Shown: positions 7,382 to 16,350 of the stretch, in pieces
How the letters are laid out: every line of letters starts with the position of its first letter
How positions within the stretch are numbered: position 1 is the first letter of the stretch
Assembly (NCBI GenBank): GCA_026390575.1
Contig: JAPLFR010000016.1
Location: forward strand, 598,737-662,736
Reading direction: 5' to 3'
Source of the DNA: Ignavibacteriales bacterium
GTDB taxonomy: Bacteria > Bacteroidota > Ignavibacteria > UBA10030
Length of the DNA: 64,000 nucleotides
Notes under the pieces: model-generated
What the model saw: only the letters and a program-made list of their open reading frames with translations
Told to the model about the DNA's origin: nothing
The model's database searches: none
Translations under genes and position numbers: made by a program

Positions 7382-8908
7382 TTACTTAATGGCTTCTGCT
7401 TCCGGTACTACTACTTCTCCTCTACGTATCCGTGCCGTCACGCAATGGCGTCTTCCATAGCTGAAGTAGATAAGAAATCCAATTCCCAGCCAAATAAACA
7501 AACGCCACCAATTTTCAACAGGGAGAGAAAACATCAGGATGAGACAGCAGATAATACCGGCGATTGGTACGAAAGGGGACCAGGGTGCGCGGAAGGGCCG
7601 TTCGGCGTTTGGATGTGTTTTCCGCATGATCAGTACCGCCGTGCAGACAATAACAAACGCAAGGAGTGTCCCGATGTTGGTCAACTCGGCAAGTATGCGA
7701 AGTGGAAGCAATGTCGCCATCGCGGCTACAAAGAGTCCAGTGAGAATCGTTGATTTCCATGGTGTCCGGAATTTCGGATGCACTGCACCAAAAAAGCTTT
7801 CCGGCACCATTCCATCACGCGCCATTGCCAAGAGAACCCGCGGCTGGCTGAGCATCATCACTAACAAGACAGATGTTATACCGGTGATCGCACCTATATC
7901 AATAAGACGTTGCGCCATCGGCAATCCTTTTTGTGCGAATGCATTGGCAACCGGTGCGTTAATATCGATTTTGTCGTAAGGAACCATTCCTGTCAGAACT
8001 GCACTCACGGCAATATACAACACAGTGCAAATAAGGAGCGATGTGATAATACCGATAGGGACATCGCGTTGCGGATTTCGCGCTTCTTCTGCGTGTGTGG
8101 AAACCGAATCGAAACCAATGTATGCAAAAAAGATTATTGCTGCGCCGGCAAGCATCCCGAGTGGAACACCATCTGCGCTGGTTTGTCCGAACAACGTATG
8201 GCCAAAGAAACTGATTCCTGTATAACCGAATGGAGCAAACGGTTTCCAATTATTTGGATCGATATAAAATACACCAACGACAATCACAAACAATACAATG
8301 ACTAATTTGACCGCAACCATCGTTGTATTGAAGACAGCACTTTCTCTGATTCCTTTTATTAAAATGAGTGTGATGATTGCTGTAATGATGATAGCCGTGA
8401 GGTCAAAATACGATCCAGTAGCAAAGAAATGATTTGTTGCTGTATCAAAATCAATCGGCGCGGTAGAAAGTGAAAATGGAATAACTATACCGAAACTTTT
8501 GAGAAGATCCTGAAAATGAGCAGACCATCCATGCGCCACCGCTGCTGAAGCGACAGCATATTCGAGAACTAAATCCCAACCGATGATCCACGCAAATAAT
8601 TCACCAAGCGTCGCATAAGCGTATGTATATGCAGAACCGGCGACAGGAGCCATCGAAGCAAATTCCGCATAACAAAGCGCGGCAAAAATGCATGCCACAC
8701 CTGATGCCGCAAACGAGAGAATCAGTGCAGGACCGGCTTTATCATGGGCGCCGACACCTGTGAGAACGAAAATGCCTGTACCGATAATAGCTCCGACACC
8801 GAGACTCGTCAGTGTTACCGGACCTAGTACGCGGCGCAGGCGATTTTCTCCTTTCATCTCTTCGAGGAGGAGTGATAATGGTTTCTTGGCAAAGAAGGAA
8901 CTACTCAT
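7382..8908 (-). CDS. APC-superfamily amino-acid permease (cationic amino-acid type)
   Basis: Inner-membrane amino-acid transporter of 508 residues with about twelve to fourteen hydrophobic segments. It belongs to the YfnA/CAT-like branch of the APC superfamily: GVGAIIGTGIFVLTGV in TM1, AGSAYTYAYATLGE in TM3 and IGFDSVSTHAEEARNPQRD between TM6 and TM7. Substrate is not determined. I moved the start from the GTG at 8923 to the ATG at 8906-8908, because GGAGG lies at the ideal distance before that ATG and would otherwise be part of the coding sequence. It is not close kin of the permease at 4247-5719. It is followed on the same strand by the broken regulator and preceded by a tiny membrane peptide gene. 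Confidence 0.9.
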   Translation of the reverse strand: MSSSFFAKKPLSLLLEEMKGENRLRRVLGPVTLTSLGVGAIIGTGIFVLTGVGAHDKAGPALILSFAASGVACIFAALCYAEFASMAPVAGSAYTYAYATLGELFAWIIGWDLVLEYAVASAAVAHGWSAHFQDLLKSFGIVIPFSLSTAPIDFDTATNHFFATGSYFDLTAIIITAIITLILIKGIRESAVFNTTMVAVKLVIVLFVIVVGVFYIDPNNWKPFAPFGYTGISFFGHTLFGQTSADGVPLGMLAGAAIIFFAYIGFDSVSTHAEEARNPQRDVPIGIITSLLICTVLYIAVSAVLTGMVPYDKIDINAPVANAFAQKGLPMAQRLIDIGAITGITSVLLVMMLSQPRVLLAMARDGMVPESFFGAVHPKFRTPWKSTILTGLFVAAMATLLPLRILAELTNIGTLLAFVIVCTAVLIMRKTHPNAERPFRAPWSPFVPIAGIICCLILMFSLPVENWWRLFIWLGIGFLIYFSYGRRHCVTARIRRGEVVVPEAEAIK

Positions 8909-8942
8909 GAAATCTTCCTCCACGGGTTAGTAAGAAGTGATA

Positions 8943-9062
8943 TTAAAATAGTAACACCTTAAGTATATAGAGGAGAACTATTGTTCCGACTATAAATCCG
9001 ATAATTCCAAGGGCAACTTGTTTGCCTGATTGTTCCGGTTGAAGCTGTTGCTGATCGTTCAT
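8943..9062 (-). CDS. 39-residue single-pass membrane peptide
   Basis: A tiny open frame starting at the ATG 9060-9062, which has a good ribosome site (CAGGAG, seven to eight bases upstream). It encodes a polar Gln-rich N-terminus (MNDQQQLQPEQSGKQ) and one hydrophobic helix (VALGIIGFIVGTIVLLYIL) ending KVLLF. The longer frame upstream to 9206 lacks such support. It lies 34 bases upstream of the permease on the same strand and may be co-transcribed with it. Function unknown; it resembles small accessory subunits of transporters only in size and topology. Confidence 0.55.
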   Translation of the reverse strand: MNDQQQLQPEQSGKQVALGIIGFIVGTIVLLYILKVLLF

Positions 9063-9202
9063 TATGAATCTCCTGTTCTTAATATTTTGAATACCATGTT
9101 TGTGTGGAAGCCGGATATCTCTTCCTTGTTCCGCATAAAATAGCCCTTGTCCGAAGAACGCATTGTTCACGGGTAAAGGGATGGTACATGTGTCAAGGAG
9201 AT

Positions 9203-9562
9203 TCACAGATATGAAGACGTTGTTTGTGTATAGAGTAACGAATGTGTCAGTATTCGCGCATACGCCAAAGAAGAATGTTCAAGTGTTGTAAAGATTCGAA
9301 CATGTTTTTCGAATACTGGTTCATGGATAAGAATTGTAAGGATTTCTGAATATTCCGGTGCCGACTTAGAAAGAATCCTTGGAGAAGCTGATGGAACTGG
9401 ATTGATAGGCAGGATTCTTTGTGTTGGAGAAGATGCAGGCGTAGCGTCAATATCCATTGCAGGAATCGAAATGATCATTGCTATCCAAAGAAGTATAATA
9501 TTGAGAGAGCAAAGAGCACGATTGTGCCGCAGCCGGACGATATAATGATTATTCTTTCTCAT
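9203..9562 (-). CDS. Doubtful 119-residue open frame
   Basis: An open frame in the 640-base gap between the membrane peptide and ddl. It could encode a protein with one N-terminal hydrophobic stretch (SLNIILLWIAMIISIPA), but the remainder is rich in Ser, Thr, Leu and His with no recognisable family and there is no ribosome site before the ATG. It may be spurious. I see nothing else convincing in 9063-9698. Confidence 0.2.
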   Translation of the reverse strand: MRKNNHYIVRLRHNRALCSLNIILLWIAMIISIPAMDIDATPASSPTQRILPINPVPSASPRILSKSAPEYSEILTILIHEPVFEKHVRIFTTLEHSSLAYARILTHSLLYTQTTSSYL

Positions 9563-9698
9563 GAGAATTACGAAAAACTACCGAGTTTTCCATCGAAACG
9601 CAATGATAAAACTGAAGGAGATGCGGATTTGTGTTCATTGCACCTCTCCTCTCTTTTCCATATCATATTCCATGAAAAACATGAACAACTTGTTCTGA

Positions 9699-10883
9699 AT
9701 GACGAGTGACAAATTACTCATGACGAATAACAAGATACCAAACACTCATCAGCAATCATTAATTTCTCAACGCATTCGTGTTGGTGTAATTTTCGGCGGA
9801 CGATCAGTAGAGCACGAGGTTTCGCTCGTTTCAGCGGCTTCTGTTATCAATGCCCTTGATAAAGATAAGTACGAAGTTATTCCTATCGGTATTGCATCAA
9901 CAGGGCAATGGCTCAGCTCCAACGAAACACTACGTCTGCTGAAAGAAAAACAACCAATTGAACTTGAACAGGAACAATGGCTTGTCCCGGATCCGCGCAA
10001 GCAATCTTTGGTTGCCATCAAGGATGGCGGCAGTGTTGGAAAAGCACTCGATGTCATATTTCCTGTCGTGCATGGTAAATTCGGTGAAGATGGAGCGCTG
10101 CAGGGTTTATTAGAACTTGCCGATATCCCCTATGTTGGTCCTGGAGTGCTTGGCTCGGCAGTGGGGATGGACAAGGTAATTCAGAAAGAATTATTGATCC
10201 GGGCAAAGATTCCAACTGCACCGAGTATCTGGTTTTCACTTGAAGAGTACAAAACGCGGCATAAAAAAATAGTTACAGAGATTGAACGAACGTTGAAGTA
10301 TCCGCTTTTTGTTAAACCCTCAAACTCCGGTTCAAGCATTGGTATTAACAAAGCGCATAATCGCAAAGAACTGCTGCTCTCAATAGATGTCGCCGCACAG
10401 TTTGATAGAAAGATTTTAGTGGAACAGGGAATTAACAATGCACGCGAGATCGAATGCGGTGTTCTTGGCAACGACCGGCCTGTCGCTTCTGTGCCGGGTG
10501 AAATTGTTCCTTCAAACGAATTCTATGACTACGATGCCAAGTATGTGGACGATAAATCGGATGCTATCATTCCGGCAAAGCTGCCAAACGCTGTTGTGAA
10601 AAAGATACAGCAGTATGCGCTTACTGCATTTCGTGTTTTGGATTGCGCCGGTATGGCACGCGTTGATTTTCTGGTGACTAAAAAGACAAATCGTATTTTT
10701 TTGAATGAGATCAACACCATTCCCGGCTTTACTTCTATCAGTATGTACCCAAAACTCTGGCAGGCGTCGGGAATATCATATTCTGCCTTGCTGGATAAAT
10801 TGATTCAACTTGCCTTGGAACGTCACGAAGCAAAGACGAAACTCAAGACGACATACCAACCCAAAAATGATTGGTATAAATAA
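9699..10883 (+). CDS. ddl: D-alanine--D-alanine ligase
   Basis: ATP-grasp ligase that makes D-Ala-D-Ala for peptidoglycan precursors in the cytoplasm. It shows [15 protein letters not shown] near the N-terminus, [16 protein letters not shown], the ATP-binding [12 protein letters not shown], and the metal and substrate loop [21 protein letters not shown]. At 394 residues it is of the longer DdlA-like type. Two ATGs are possible, 9699 and 9720; neither has a clear ribosome site, and homology proper begins at [10 protein letters not shown], so the first 25 or so residues are uncertain. It heads a cluster with an FtsB-like protein 11 bases downstream, which links cell-wall synthesis with division. 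Confidence 0.95.
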   Translation: MTSDKLLMTNNKIPNTHQQSLISQRIRVGVIFGGRSVEHEVSLVSAASVINALDKDKYEVIPIGIASTGQWLSSNETLRLLKEKQPIELEQEQWLVPDPRKQSLVAIKDGGSVGKALDVIFPVVHGKFGEDGALQGLLELADIPYVGPGVLGSAVGMDKVIQKELLIRAKIPTAPSIWFSLEEYKTRHKKIVTEIERTLKYPLFVKPSNSGSSIGINKAHNRKELLLSIDVAAQFDRKILVEQGINNAREIECGVLGNDRPVASVPGEIVPSNEFYDYDAKYVDDKSDAIIPAKLPNAVVKKIQQYALTAFRVLDCAGMARVDFLVTKKTNRIFLNEINTIPGFTSISMYPKLWQASGISYSALLDKLIQLALERHEAKTKLKTTYQPKNDWYK

Positions 10884-10894
10884 GTATCGATTTG

Positions 10895-11239
10895 ATGGAA
10901 GATCAATTTTATAGAAATCTTCACCCCGAACGATTCCTCAAAAAAATTGCCAAAGGTGCTGCAAAGAACAAGAAACGTACGATTTTCCTCGTCATTCTCT
11001 TCCTGCTCTTTCTCTATCTTCTCTTCGACAATAAAGGCATTATTACGCGTCTTCGTCTCGAAGCGCAGCATCGCGAATGGATTGAGAAAGTAAAATCCGA
11101 CAGTAGTGAAACCAAGCGCTTGCAGGAACAGATCAAGGCATTAGAGGGTGATAAGAAAACCATAGAAAAAACCGCCCGTGAAAAATACGGCATGGCACGC
11201 GAAGGTGAAACGGTGTATCAGGTGAAGAAAGATAAATAG
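10895..11239 (+). CDS. FtsB/DivIC-like septum formation initiator
   Basis: Small bitopic membrane protein of 114 residues. It has a basic cytoplasmic N-terminus, one transmembrane helix (TIFLVILFLLFLYLLF, residues 28-43), and an extracytoplasmic coiled coil of about 60 residues with heptad leucine, isoleucine and lysine spacing. It ends in the KTAREKYGMAREGETVYQV segment typical of DivIC/FtsB proteins. These bind FtsL and FtsQ (DivIB) in the divisome and help trigger septal wall synthesis. I chose the ATG at 10895 rather than the preceding TTG. It sits 11 bases after ddl, a common type of neighbour for it. Confidence 0.85.
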   Translation: MEDQFYRNLHPERFLKKIAKGAAKNKKRTIFLVILFLLFLYLLFDNKGIITRLRLEAQHREWIEKVKSDSSETKRLQEQIKALEGDKKTIEKTAREKYGMAREGETVYQVKKDK

Positions 11240-11347
11240 CAATCAGCAATCAGTTGTCAGTTATCAGAAACAAAAATAATGAATCGATTACCCAATCACT
11301 AAATCATCAAATTTAAGTTCTTCATTCTTATATCATAAATCTTTAAA

Positions 11348-12673
11348 ATGCCCGATTTATTCTTTAAAGAAGATCATCGTCATATGCATTCGCCGGCAGC
11401 GCCGTTAGCGGAACGTATTCGTCCAAAGACGCTGGAAGAATATGTCGGGCAGGATCACCTGACTCAACCAGGCAAACCGCTGCGCTTGATGTTGGAGCAT
11501 GGCGAGGTGAGTTCGATGATTCTCTGGGGGCCGCCGGGAGTCGGCAAAACGACGCTTGCACGGCTTATTGCCAATCATGTAAAAGCCGAGTTTCATCAAC
11601 TCAATGCTGTTGCCGCTGGGGTCAAAGATGTTCGTGAAATCATATCCCGCGCCGAGAAAAATTTAAGCCATTTCGATAAACGCACTATTCTTTTTATCGA
11701 TGAGATTCACCGATTCAATAAAGCACAGCAGGATGCACTACTGCATTCCGTTGAAGAGGGAACGATCACACTCATTGGTGCAACAACTGAGAATCCATCA
11801 TTCGAAGTGATATCTCCACTGCTTTCCCGCTGTCAGGTGTATGTGTTGGAATCGCTCGGCAGAGAAGCTCTGAACAAAATTCTCAATCAGGCATTGGCAA
11901 ACGATTTAGTACTATCAAAACGAAAATTTGAAATTGCCGACCGTGAATTTCTTATGCTCCTTTCCGGAGGCGATGCGCGCAAACTGTTGAACGGATTGGA
12001 AAACTCAATTCGCCTGACAAAACCAAACTCTGACGGTTCTGTCACCATTACCAAACAAAAAATTGAAGAAGCATTCCAGCGAAAATTTACGCTTTACGAT
12101 AAGGAAGGCGAACAACACTACGATATTATCTCGGCGTTTATTAAAAGCGTGCGTGGCAGCGACCCTGATGCGGCAATCTACTGGATGGCGCGAATGCTTG
12201 ATGGCGGTGAAGATCCAAAATTCATTGCTCGCCGAATGATTGTACTTGCCTCGGAAGACATTGGAAACGCTGATGCATACGCCATCACGCTGGCAACTTC
12301 CTGTTTTACAGCCATCGATTATATCGGTATGCCGGAAGCACGGATTGTTCTGGCGCAGACGGCAGCATACCTTGCTTCGGCGCCCAAGAGCAATGCATCA
12401 TATCTTGCTATTGACCAGGCATTAGCCGACGTGCGGAATCTTCCCAATCTTCCTGTGCCTCTTTCCATCCGCAACGCACCAACGAAACTGATGGATGAGC
12501 TTGGTTATGGAAAGGAATATAAATACAGTCATGATTTTCCAGGTCATTTTATTGAGCAGCAATTTCTCCCAGATAATTTGAAAGACAGACTCTATTACAA
12601 ACCAGCCGATATTGGCAGAGAGAAAGATATTCGCGAACGGTTGAATAGGTGGTGGAAGAAAAAACAGAGATAA
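11348..12673 (+). CDS. rarA: Replication-associated recombination protein A (RarA/MgsA)
   Basis: AAA+ ATPase of the clamp-loader family that acts at stalled forks in the cytoplasm. Walker A is GPPGVGKTT and Walker B is [19 protein letters not shown], followed by the sensor segment [13 protein letters not shown] and the arginine-finger region LLSRCQVY. The C-terminal tetramerisation and collar domain contains [21 protein letters not shown] and the ending [18 protein letters not shown], diagnostic of RarA rather than RuvB or DnaX. The 441-residue length is normal. A 91-residue unknown gene follows after three bases and is probably translated from the same message. Confidence 0.96.
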   Translation: MPDLFFKEDHRHMHSPAAPLAERIRPKTLEEYVGQDHLTQPGKPLRLMLEHGEVSSMILWGPPGVGKTTLARLIANHVKAEFHQLNAVAAGVKDVREIISRAEKNLSHFDKRTILFIDEIHRFNKAQQDALLHSVEEGTITLIGATTENPSFEVISPLLSRCQVYVLESLGREALNKILNQALANDLVLSKRKFEIADREFLMLLSGGDARKLLNGLENSIRLTKPNSDGSVTITKQKIEEAFQRKFTLYDKEGEQHYDIISAFIKSVRGSDPDAAIYWMARMLDGGEDPKFIARRMIVLASEDIGNADAYAITLATSCFTAIDYIGMPEARIVLAQTAAYLASAPKSNASYLAIDQALADVRNLPNLPVPLSIRNAPTKLMDELGYGKEYKYSHDFPGHFIEQQFLPDNLKDRLYYKPADIGREKDIRERLNRWWKKKQR

Positions 12674-12676
12674 GCA

Positions 12677-12952
12677 ATGTTGCCGGAACGTGAGCTTAAT
12701 CATCAGGCCTCAAAATTTAAAACGCTCTTATTGAACGCAGATGATTCTGAAATACTTGCACATGCGGATGAACTGCTTTTATTTCTCAATCGCTTGCGGA
12801 ATATTTCTCGCCGCAATTTAAAAGTGCAAACTCACCTCCGGTCAATCGACGACATCATGTACGGGCTTGAATCCAATCCAGAGGTAACTCTTCACGATAA
12901 AAGCGTTCTCGCACGTTTGCTCAATCGATTTATGAGGTTCTCCTTGCATTGA
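12677..12952 (+). CDS. Small unknown protein downstream of rarA
   Basis: A 91-residue, probably helical soluble protein (LLNADDSEILAHADELLLFL...), Leu- and Asn-rich with basic patches (RISRRNLK-like). It starts three bases after the rarA stop, which favours real, coupled translation, though no ribosome site separate from the rarA end is evident. I recognise no family. Beyond it, 12953-13227 contains no gene I can support. Confidence 0.55.
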   Translation: MLPERELNHQASKFKTLLLNADDSEILAHADELLLFLNRLRNISRRNLKVQTHLRSIDDIMYGLESNPEVTLHDKSVLARLLNRFMRFSLH

Positions 12953-13227
12953 TTGTAAATGGTTTGACAGAGATAGGATTCATCAAGAAGTGAACACTGC
13001 TTGACATTCACCCGAAAAATCTCGAACATTCATTCAGAACTATAACACTTCCTATCACAATATCTAGTAATATTTTTGTTGCATATAAAAATTCAGTTTC
13101 GAAATTTTATCACCTGAATGGCTTTTTCGACAAACAAGGAGCGGTATTTTAGCACTTGATACGCAACACATAAAAATTCTGGGTTAATTATTATTATAGA
13201 GTGTCGTTTATGAAGAAGGGGTGTGCT

Positions 13228-15630
13228 ATGAAACGAAGAATGGTTCTCGGTATATTATGGGCGGGAATAATCGCCGCATCAGTTTCGTACTCCCAACAGG
13301 GAATATATGTTGAGCAGCTTCAATCTATCGATGCCGTTAAAAATTCTATTGATCTTTGTGCGGTTTCATTAAAAACGAACATGCTCGGAGTTATTTCGTC
13401 GGGAGGTGGTGTCAAACTCTATGATATTCCAGCACTCAAAGAGAAAACGATACTTACCTCCGTACCGTTACATGTGAACACCTTGTCATTTTCCGGTTCG
13501 GGACAAACCCTGGTACTCGGAGCTACGGATGGAAATGCATACGTGTTCAATATAAATGCTCCGACCGATCTCAAAAAATTATCTCCTCATTCACTCGGAA
13601 TCACATCGATAGCATTTCTTGGTGAGAATTGGTTGTTTTCCACCGGCGTTGATAAAAAGGTGATTGTTACGGATGTGGTGAATGGAACCGAACTAGGATC
13701 CTTACCGGATTTTCAAGAAGATGTAACCGCAATAGCTGTTCATCCAGGCGCAAAGCATTTTACAGTTGGTTTGTCTTCCGGTAAGATTCAAGTGTATGCC
13801 GTTGCAAAATTAGAGTTGCAGAAAACCTTAGTCACCGGTAAAGATAAAATTTCAACGATCTGTTATAGTGCTGATGGAAAATTTCTTGCCGCTGGCGCTA
13901 TCGATGGGACTGTCTACCTTTGGGATACACAAACAAGCGATTTAAAACTAAAGTATACTCAGAGAGGTTTGATCAGCTCCGTTGCATTCGATCCGAAATC
14001 ACGCTGGCTTATTTCTACAGCAGCAGACAGTTCGCTCAAATTCTATGATCTTACAACGCTCTCTGCTGTTAAGACAATGATTGACCGTGATGGTTGTACT
14101 ACGTATGCAGCATTCTTGAACGATGAAATACTTCTCACCAGCACAAGTACTGGTAAATTGAAGAGCTGGAAAATTACGTCAATTCCGCCTGATACGACAA
14201 ATCCGAGGATTGTTCTGGAGCATACGGCCGATACGACTATCGCTAAAGTGTATGGCCGAGAGTATGAAATCCATGGCGTAGTGTTTGATGATTCAGAGTT
14301 GAAAGAAGCCATGTTCAACGGAAAGCCGCTTATGCTGTCAGCGCTCACAACAAATGACACAGTCAAGATTCCGGCAGGAATGAAAGCCTTCAAGCACTTC
14401 AGCACGGTATTGAAATTGGATTCGGTAGGTATGATTCCATTTGAAATCAAAGTTGCAGACAACGCGAACCATTCCGTGAGCGAGAGAAGATTTGTTCAAC
14501 GCCTTTCAAATGATCAGGCGGTGGAAGTCGAATCTCCGCTTATTAATTCAGAAACAGAATCGATGTCTGTTCCGGTAAAATTCAAGACATGGTTCGATGT
14601 CGCCTCATACTCGATCTCAGTAAACATGGTTGATATTGTAAATGGTCAAATACCAGAATTCAAAGTAGCGGGAGATGTCATTGCAGATGAAGTGCCGTTG
14701 GTAGCGGGATACAATCAGATTCAACTTTCTATTATGAGTAAAAGCGGCGATAAATTTTCCAAAACAATCGGTATTAATAGAAAAGCATCTGTTCTAGGAG
14801 ATGCTCCAATCGTTTCTTCCGGTGCAAAAAAAGAACGTGTTAAAGGTTCCGGCCCGCAACATTGGGCGGTGGTAGTAGGTGTTTCAGAATATAAAAATCC
14901 AGGCATTCCAAGTTTAAAATATGCCGACAAGGATGCTGAAGCGCTTGCAGATTTCCTTCGCCGACCGGAAGGCGGTGGATATGATTCTGATCATATGCAA
15001 GTACTCCTCAATAAAGATGCAACACTCACAAATTTGAAGGCTGCACTCATTACCTTTTTGAACCAGGCGATAGATATGGACCTGGTTATTATCTATTTCG
15101 CCGGGCACGGTGCACCAGAACCGGCGAAGCCTTCTAATACGTATCTACTCACCTATGACACTGATCCAAACTCTCTTGGAACATCGGCTTTTCCTATGTG
15201 GGATATAGAAACTGTTTTAAAGCGGTACATCAGCGCAAAGCGTGTCGTCGTATTCAGCGATGCCTGCCATAGTGGTGCTATTAGTGTGAACTTTACCACG
15301 CGCGGCTTGGCAGATTCGGAACCTAATTTGGTGAACCAATATCTCGCAGATCTATCGAAAACAAAAGAAGGTATTGTAATATTTACTGCGAGTGCCGCAG
15401 GCGAAGTATCGCAGGAATTCCCGGACATGGGTCATGGCGCATTCACGTTTTATCTGCTCGAAGGTTTAGAAGGAAAAGCAGACTTTAACAACGATTACAC
15501 GGTAACTATTAATGAATTGATGCAGTACGTAGAAGAGCAAGTGAAGCGCAAAACGCACGGCGCTCAGAATCCGACTCGCAGTCAGACTGAATACGACAAA
15601 GAGCTGACTATTTCGACTGTCCCTCATTGA
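13228..15630 (+). CDS. Exported WD40-repeat protein with C-terminal caspase (peptidase C14) domain
   Basis: An 800-residue protein with a signal peptide (MKRRMVLGILWAGIIAASVSYSQ). It continues with seven or so WD40 repeats over about residues 30-330 (several ending in VYLWD- or LKFYD-like strands), an all-beta Ig-like linker to about 540, and a caspase-fold domain from about 550 (HWAVVVGVSEY) to 790. The catalytic dyad is present: His627 in IIYFAGHGAPEP and Cys680 in VFSDACHSGAI. The caspase domain is therefore predicted to be an active clan CD cysteine protease acting in the periplasm or at the cell surface. I chose the ATG at 13228, preceded by GAAGGGG, over the upstream GTG at 13201 because it gives a clean signal peptide. 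It is the first gene of an operon with a DUF4384 protein and a membrane adenylate cyclase. Confidence 0.9.
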   Translation: MKRRMVLGILWAGIIAASVSYSQQGIYVEQLQSIDAVKNSIDLCAVSLKTNMLGVISSGGGVKLYDIPALKEKTILTSVPLHVNTLSFSGSGQTLVLGATDGNAYVFNINAPTDLKKLSPHSLGITSIAFLGENWLFSTGVDKKVIVTDVVNGTELGSLPDFQEDVTAIAVHPGAKHFTVGLSSGKIQVYAVAKLELQKTLVTGKDKISTICYSADGKFLAAGAIDGTVYLWDTQTSDLKLKYTQRGLISSVAFDPKSRWLISTAADSSLKFYDLTTLSAVKTMIDRDGCTTYAAFLNDEILLTSTSTGKLKSWKITSIPPDTTNPRIVLEHTADTTIAKVYGREYEIHGVVFDDSELKEAMFNGKPLMLSALTTNDTVKIPAGMKAFKHFSTVLKLDSVGMIPFEIKVADNANHSVSERRFVQRLSNDQAVEVESPLINSETESMSVPVKFKTWFDVASYSISVNMVDIVNGQIPEFKVAGDVIADEVPLVAGYNQIQLSIMSKSGDKFSKTIGINRKASVLGDAPIVSSGAKKERVKGSGPQHWAVVVGVSEYKNPGIPSLKYADKDAEALADFLRRPEGGGYDSDHMQVLLNKDATLTNLKAALITFLNQAIDMDLVIIYFAGHGAPEPAKPSNTYLLTYDTDPNSLGTSAFPMWDIETVLKRYISAKRVVVFSDACHSGAISVNFTTRGLADSEPNLVNQYLADLSKTKEGIVIFTASAAGEVSQEFPDMGHGAFTFYLLEGLEGKADFNNDYTVTINELMQYVEEQVKRKTHGAQNPTRSQTEYDKELTISTVPH

Positions 15631-15654
15631 AAATTTGAAGAAAGGATCTTACAT

Positions 15655-16350
15655 ATGCGATACTTTATTCTTCTTGCAGTTTTGTTAGGTTGTTTCGCAG
15701 TTGGATTTCGATCCAGTGAACAACCGGCGCCAGCTGTACCCCTCATTCAACAAACCGAAGCCAATATAGGGTTTGAATGGGCGTTTGGCGCACTTGTCGG
15801 TAAAAGCAAGACCATGGTCCCCATTACACACGACACAACACTGAAAAGCGGGGAAGAAATAAAAATGATGGTGAAGCTGACAAAGGATTGTTTTGTTTAT
15901 TTGGTTCACCAGGATTCAAAAGGCGAGATAGAATTACTCTTTCCTTCCAAGATACAACAGTTCAAAACCGACTATGCAGTTAATAAAAATTACTACATTC
16001 CCAAAGGCCGCGGTTGGAGTGCCTTTGATAAAAATACCGGCAAAGAAGTTTTCTTTCTTATCGCTTCCACAGAGCGTTTACTTGATCTGGAAATAAAACT
16101 TGGTAATTATTTTTCTGCTGATACATCGAAGAAATTAACAATGGCGAGTGATATTGTATCGGAAATCCGCAGTGTGAGGAAGCGCTACTCAATATTTTCG
16201 ACGCTTGCCGAAAAGCCAGTGACAATCGGAGGCAACATACGGGGAACAGAAAAAGTGGAAGGTGCACGACGTCCCGATGTGGCGGACATTGCTACACATA
16301 TAACCGCGAACAACTTCTACAGCAAAACCATCACCATTGACCACCAGTAA
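15655..16350 (+). CDS. DUF4384-domain protein, probable lipoprotein
   Basis: A 231-residue exported protein whose N-terminus (FILLAVLLGCFAVGF) contains a plausible lipobox LLGC. A DUF4384 domain follows over about residues 40-135: LKSGEEIKMMVKLTKDCFVYLVHQDSKG and ELLFPS..., a beta-sandwich usually found fused or next to caspase or kinase domains. AGGA precedes the ATG at a suitable distance. It lies 24 bases after the caspase gene, and its 3' end overlaps the cyclase frame by 14 bases if the latter starts at 16337. In other proteins this domain is thought to be a sensor or scaffold; its ligand is unknown. Here it probably works with the caspase outside the cytoplasmic membrane. Confidence 0.8.
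   Translation: MRYFILLAVLLGCFAVGFRSSEQPAPAVPLIQQTEANIGFEWAFGALVGKSKTMVPITHDTTLKSGEEIKMMVKLTKDCFVYLVHQDSKGEIELLFPSKIQQFKTDYAVNKNYYIPKGRGWSAFDKNTGKEVFFLIASTERLLDLEIKLGNYFSADTSKKLTMASDIVSEIRSVRKRYSIFSTLAEKPVTIGGNIRGTEKVEGARRPDVADIATHITANNFYSKTITIDHQ

Noticed and set aside
7445-8930. Several plus-strand ORFs opposite the second permease
   Set aside because: They are antisense shadows of a gene with clear family motifs and a strong ribosome site.
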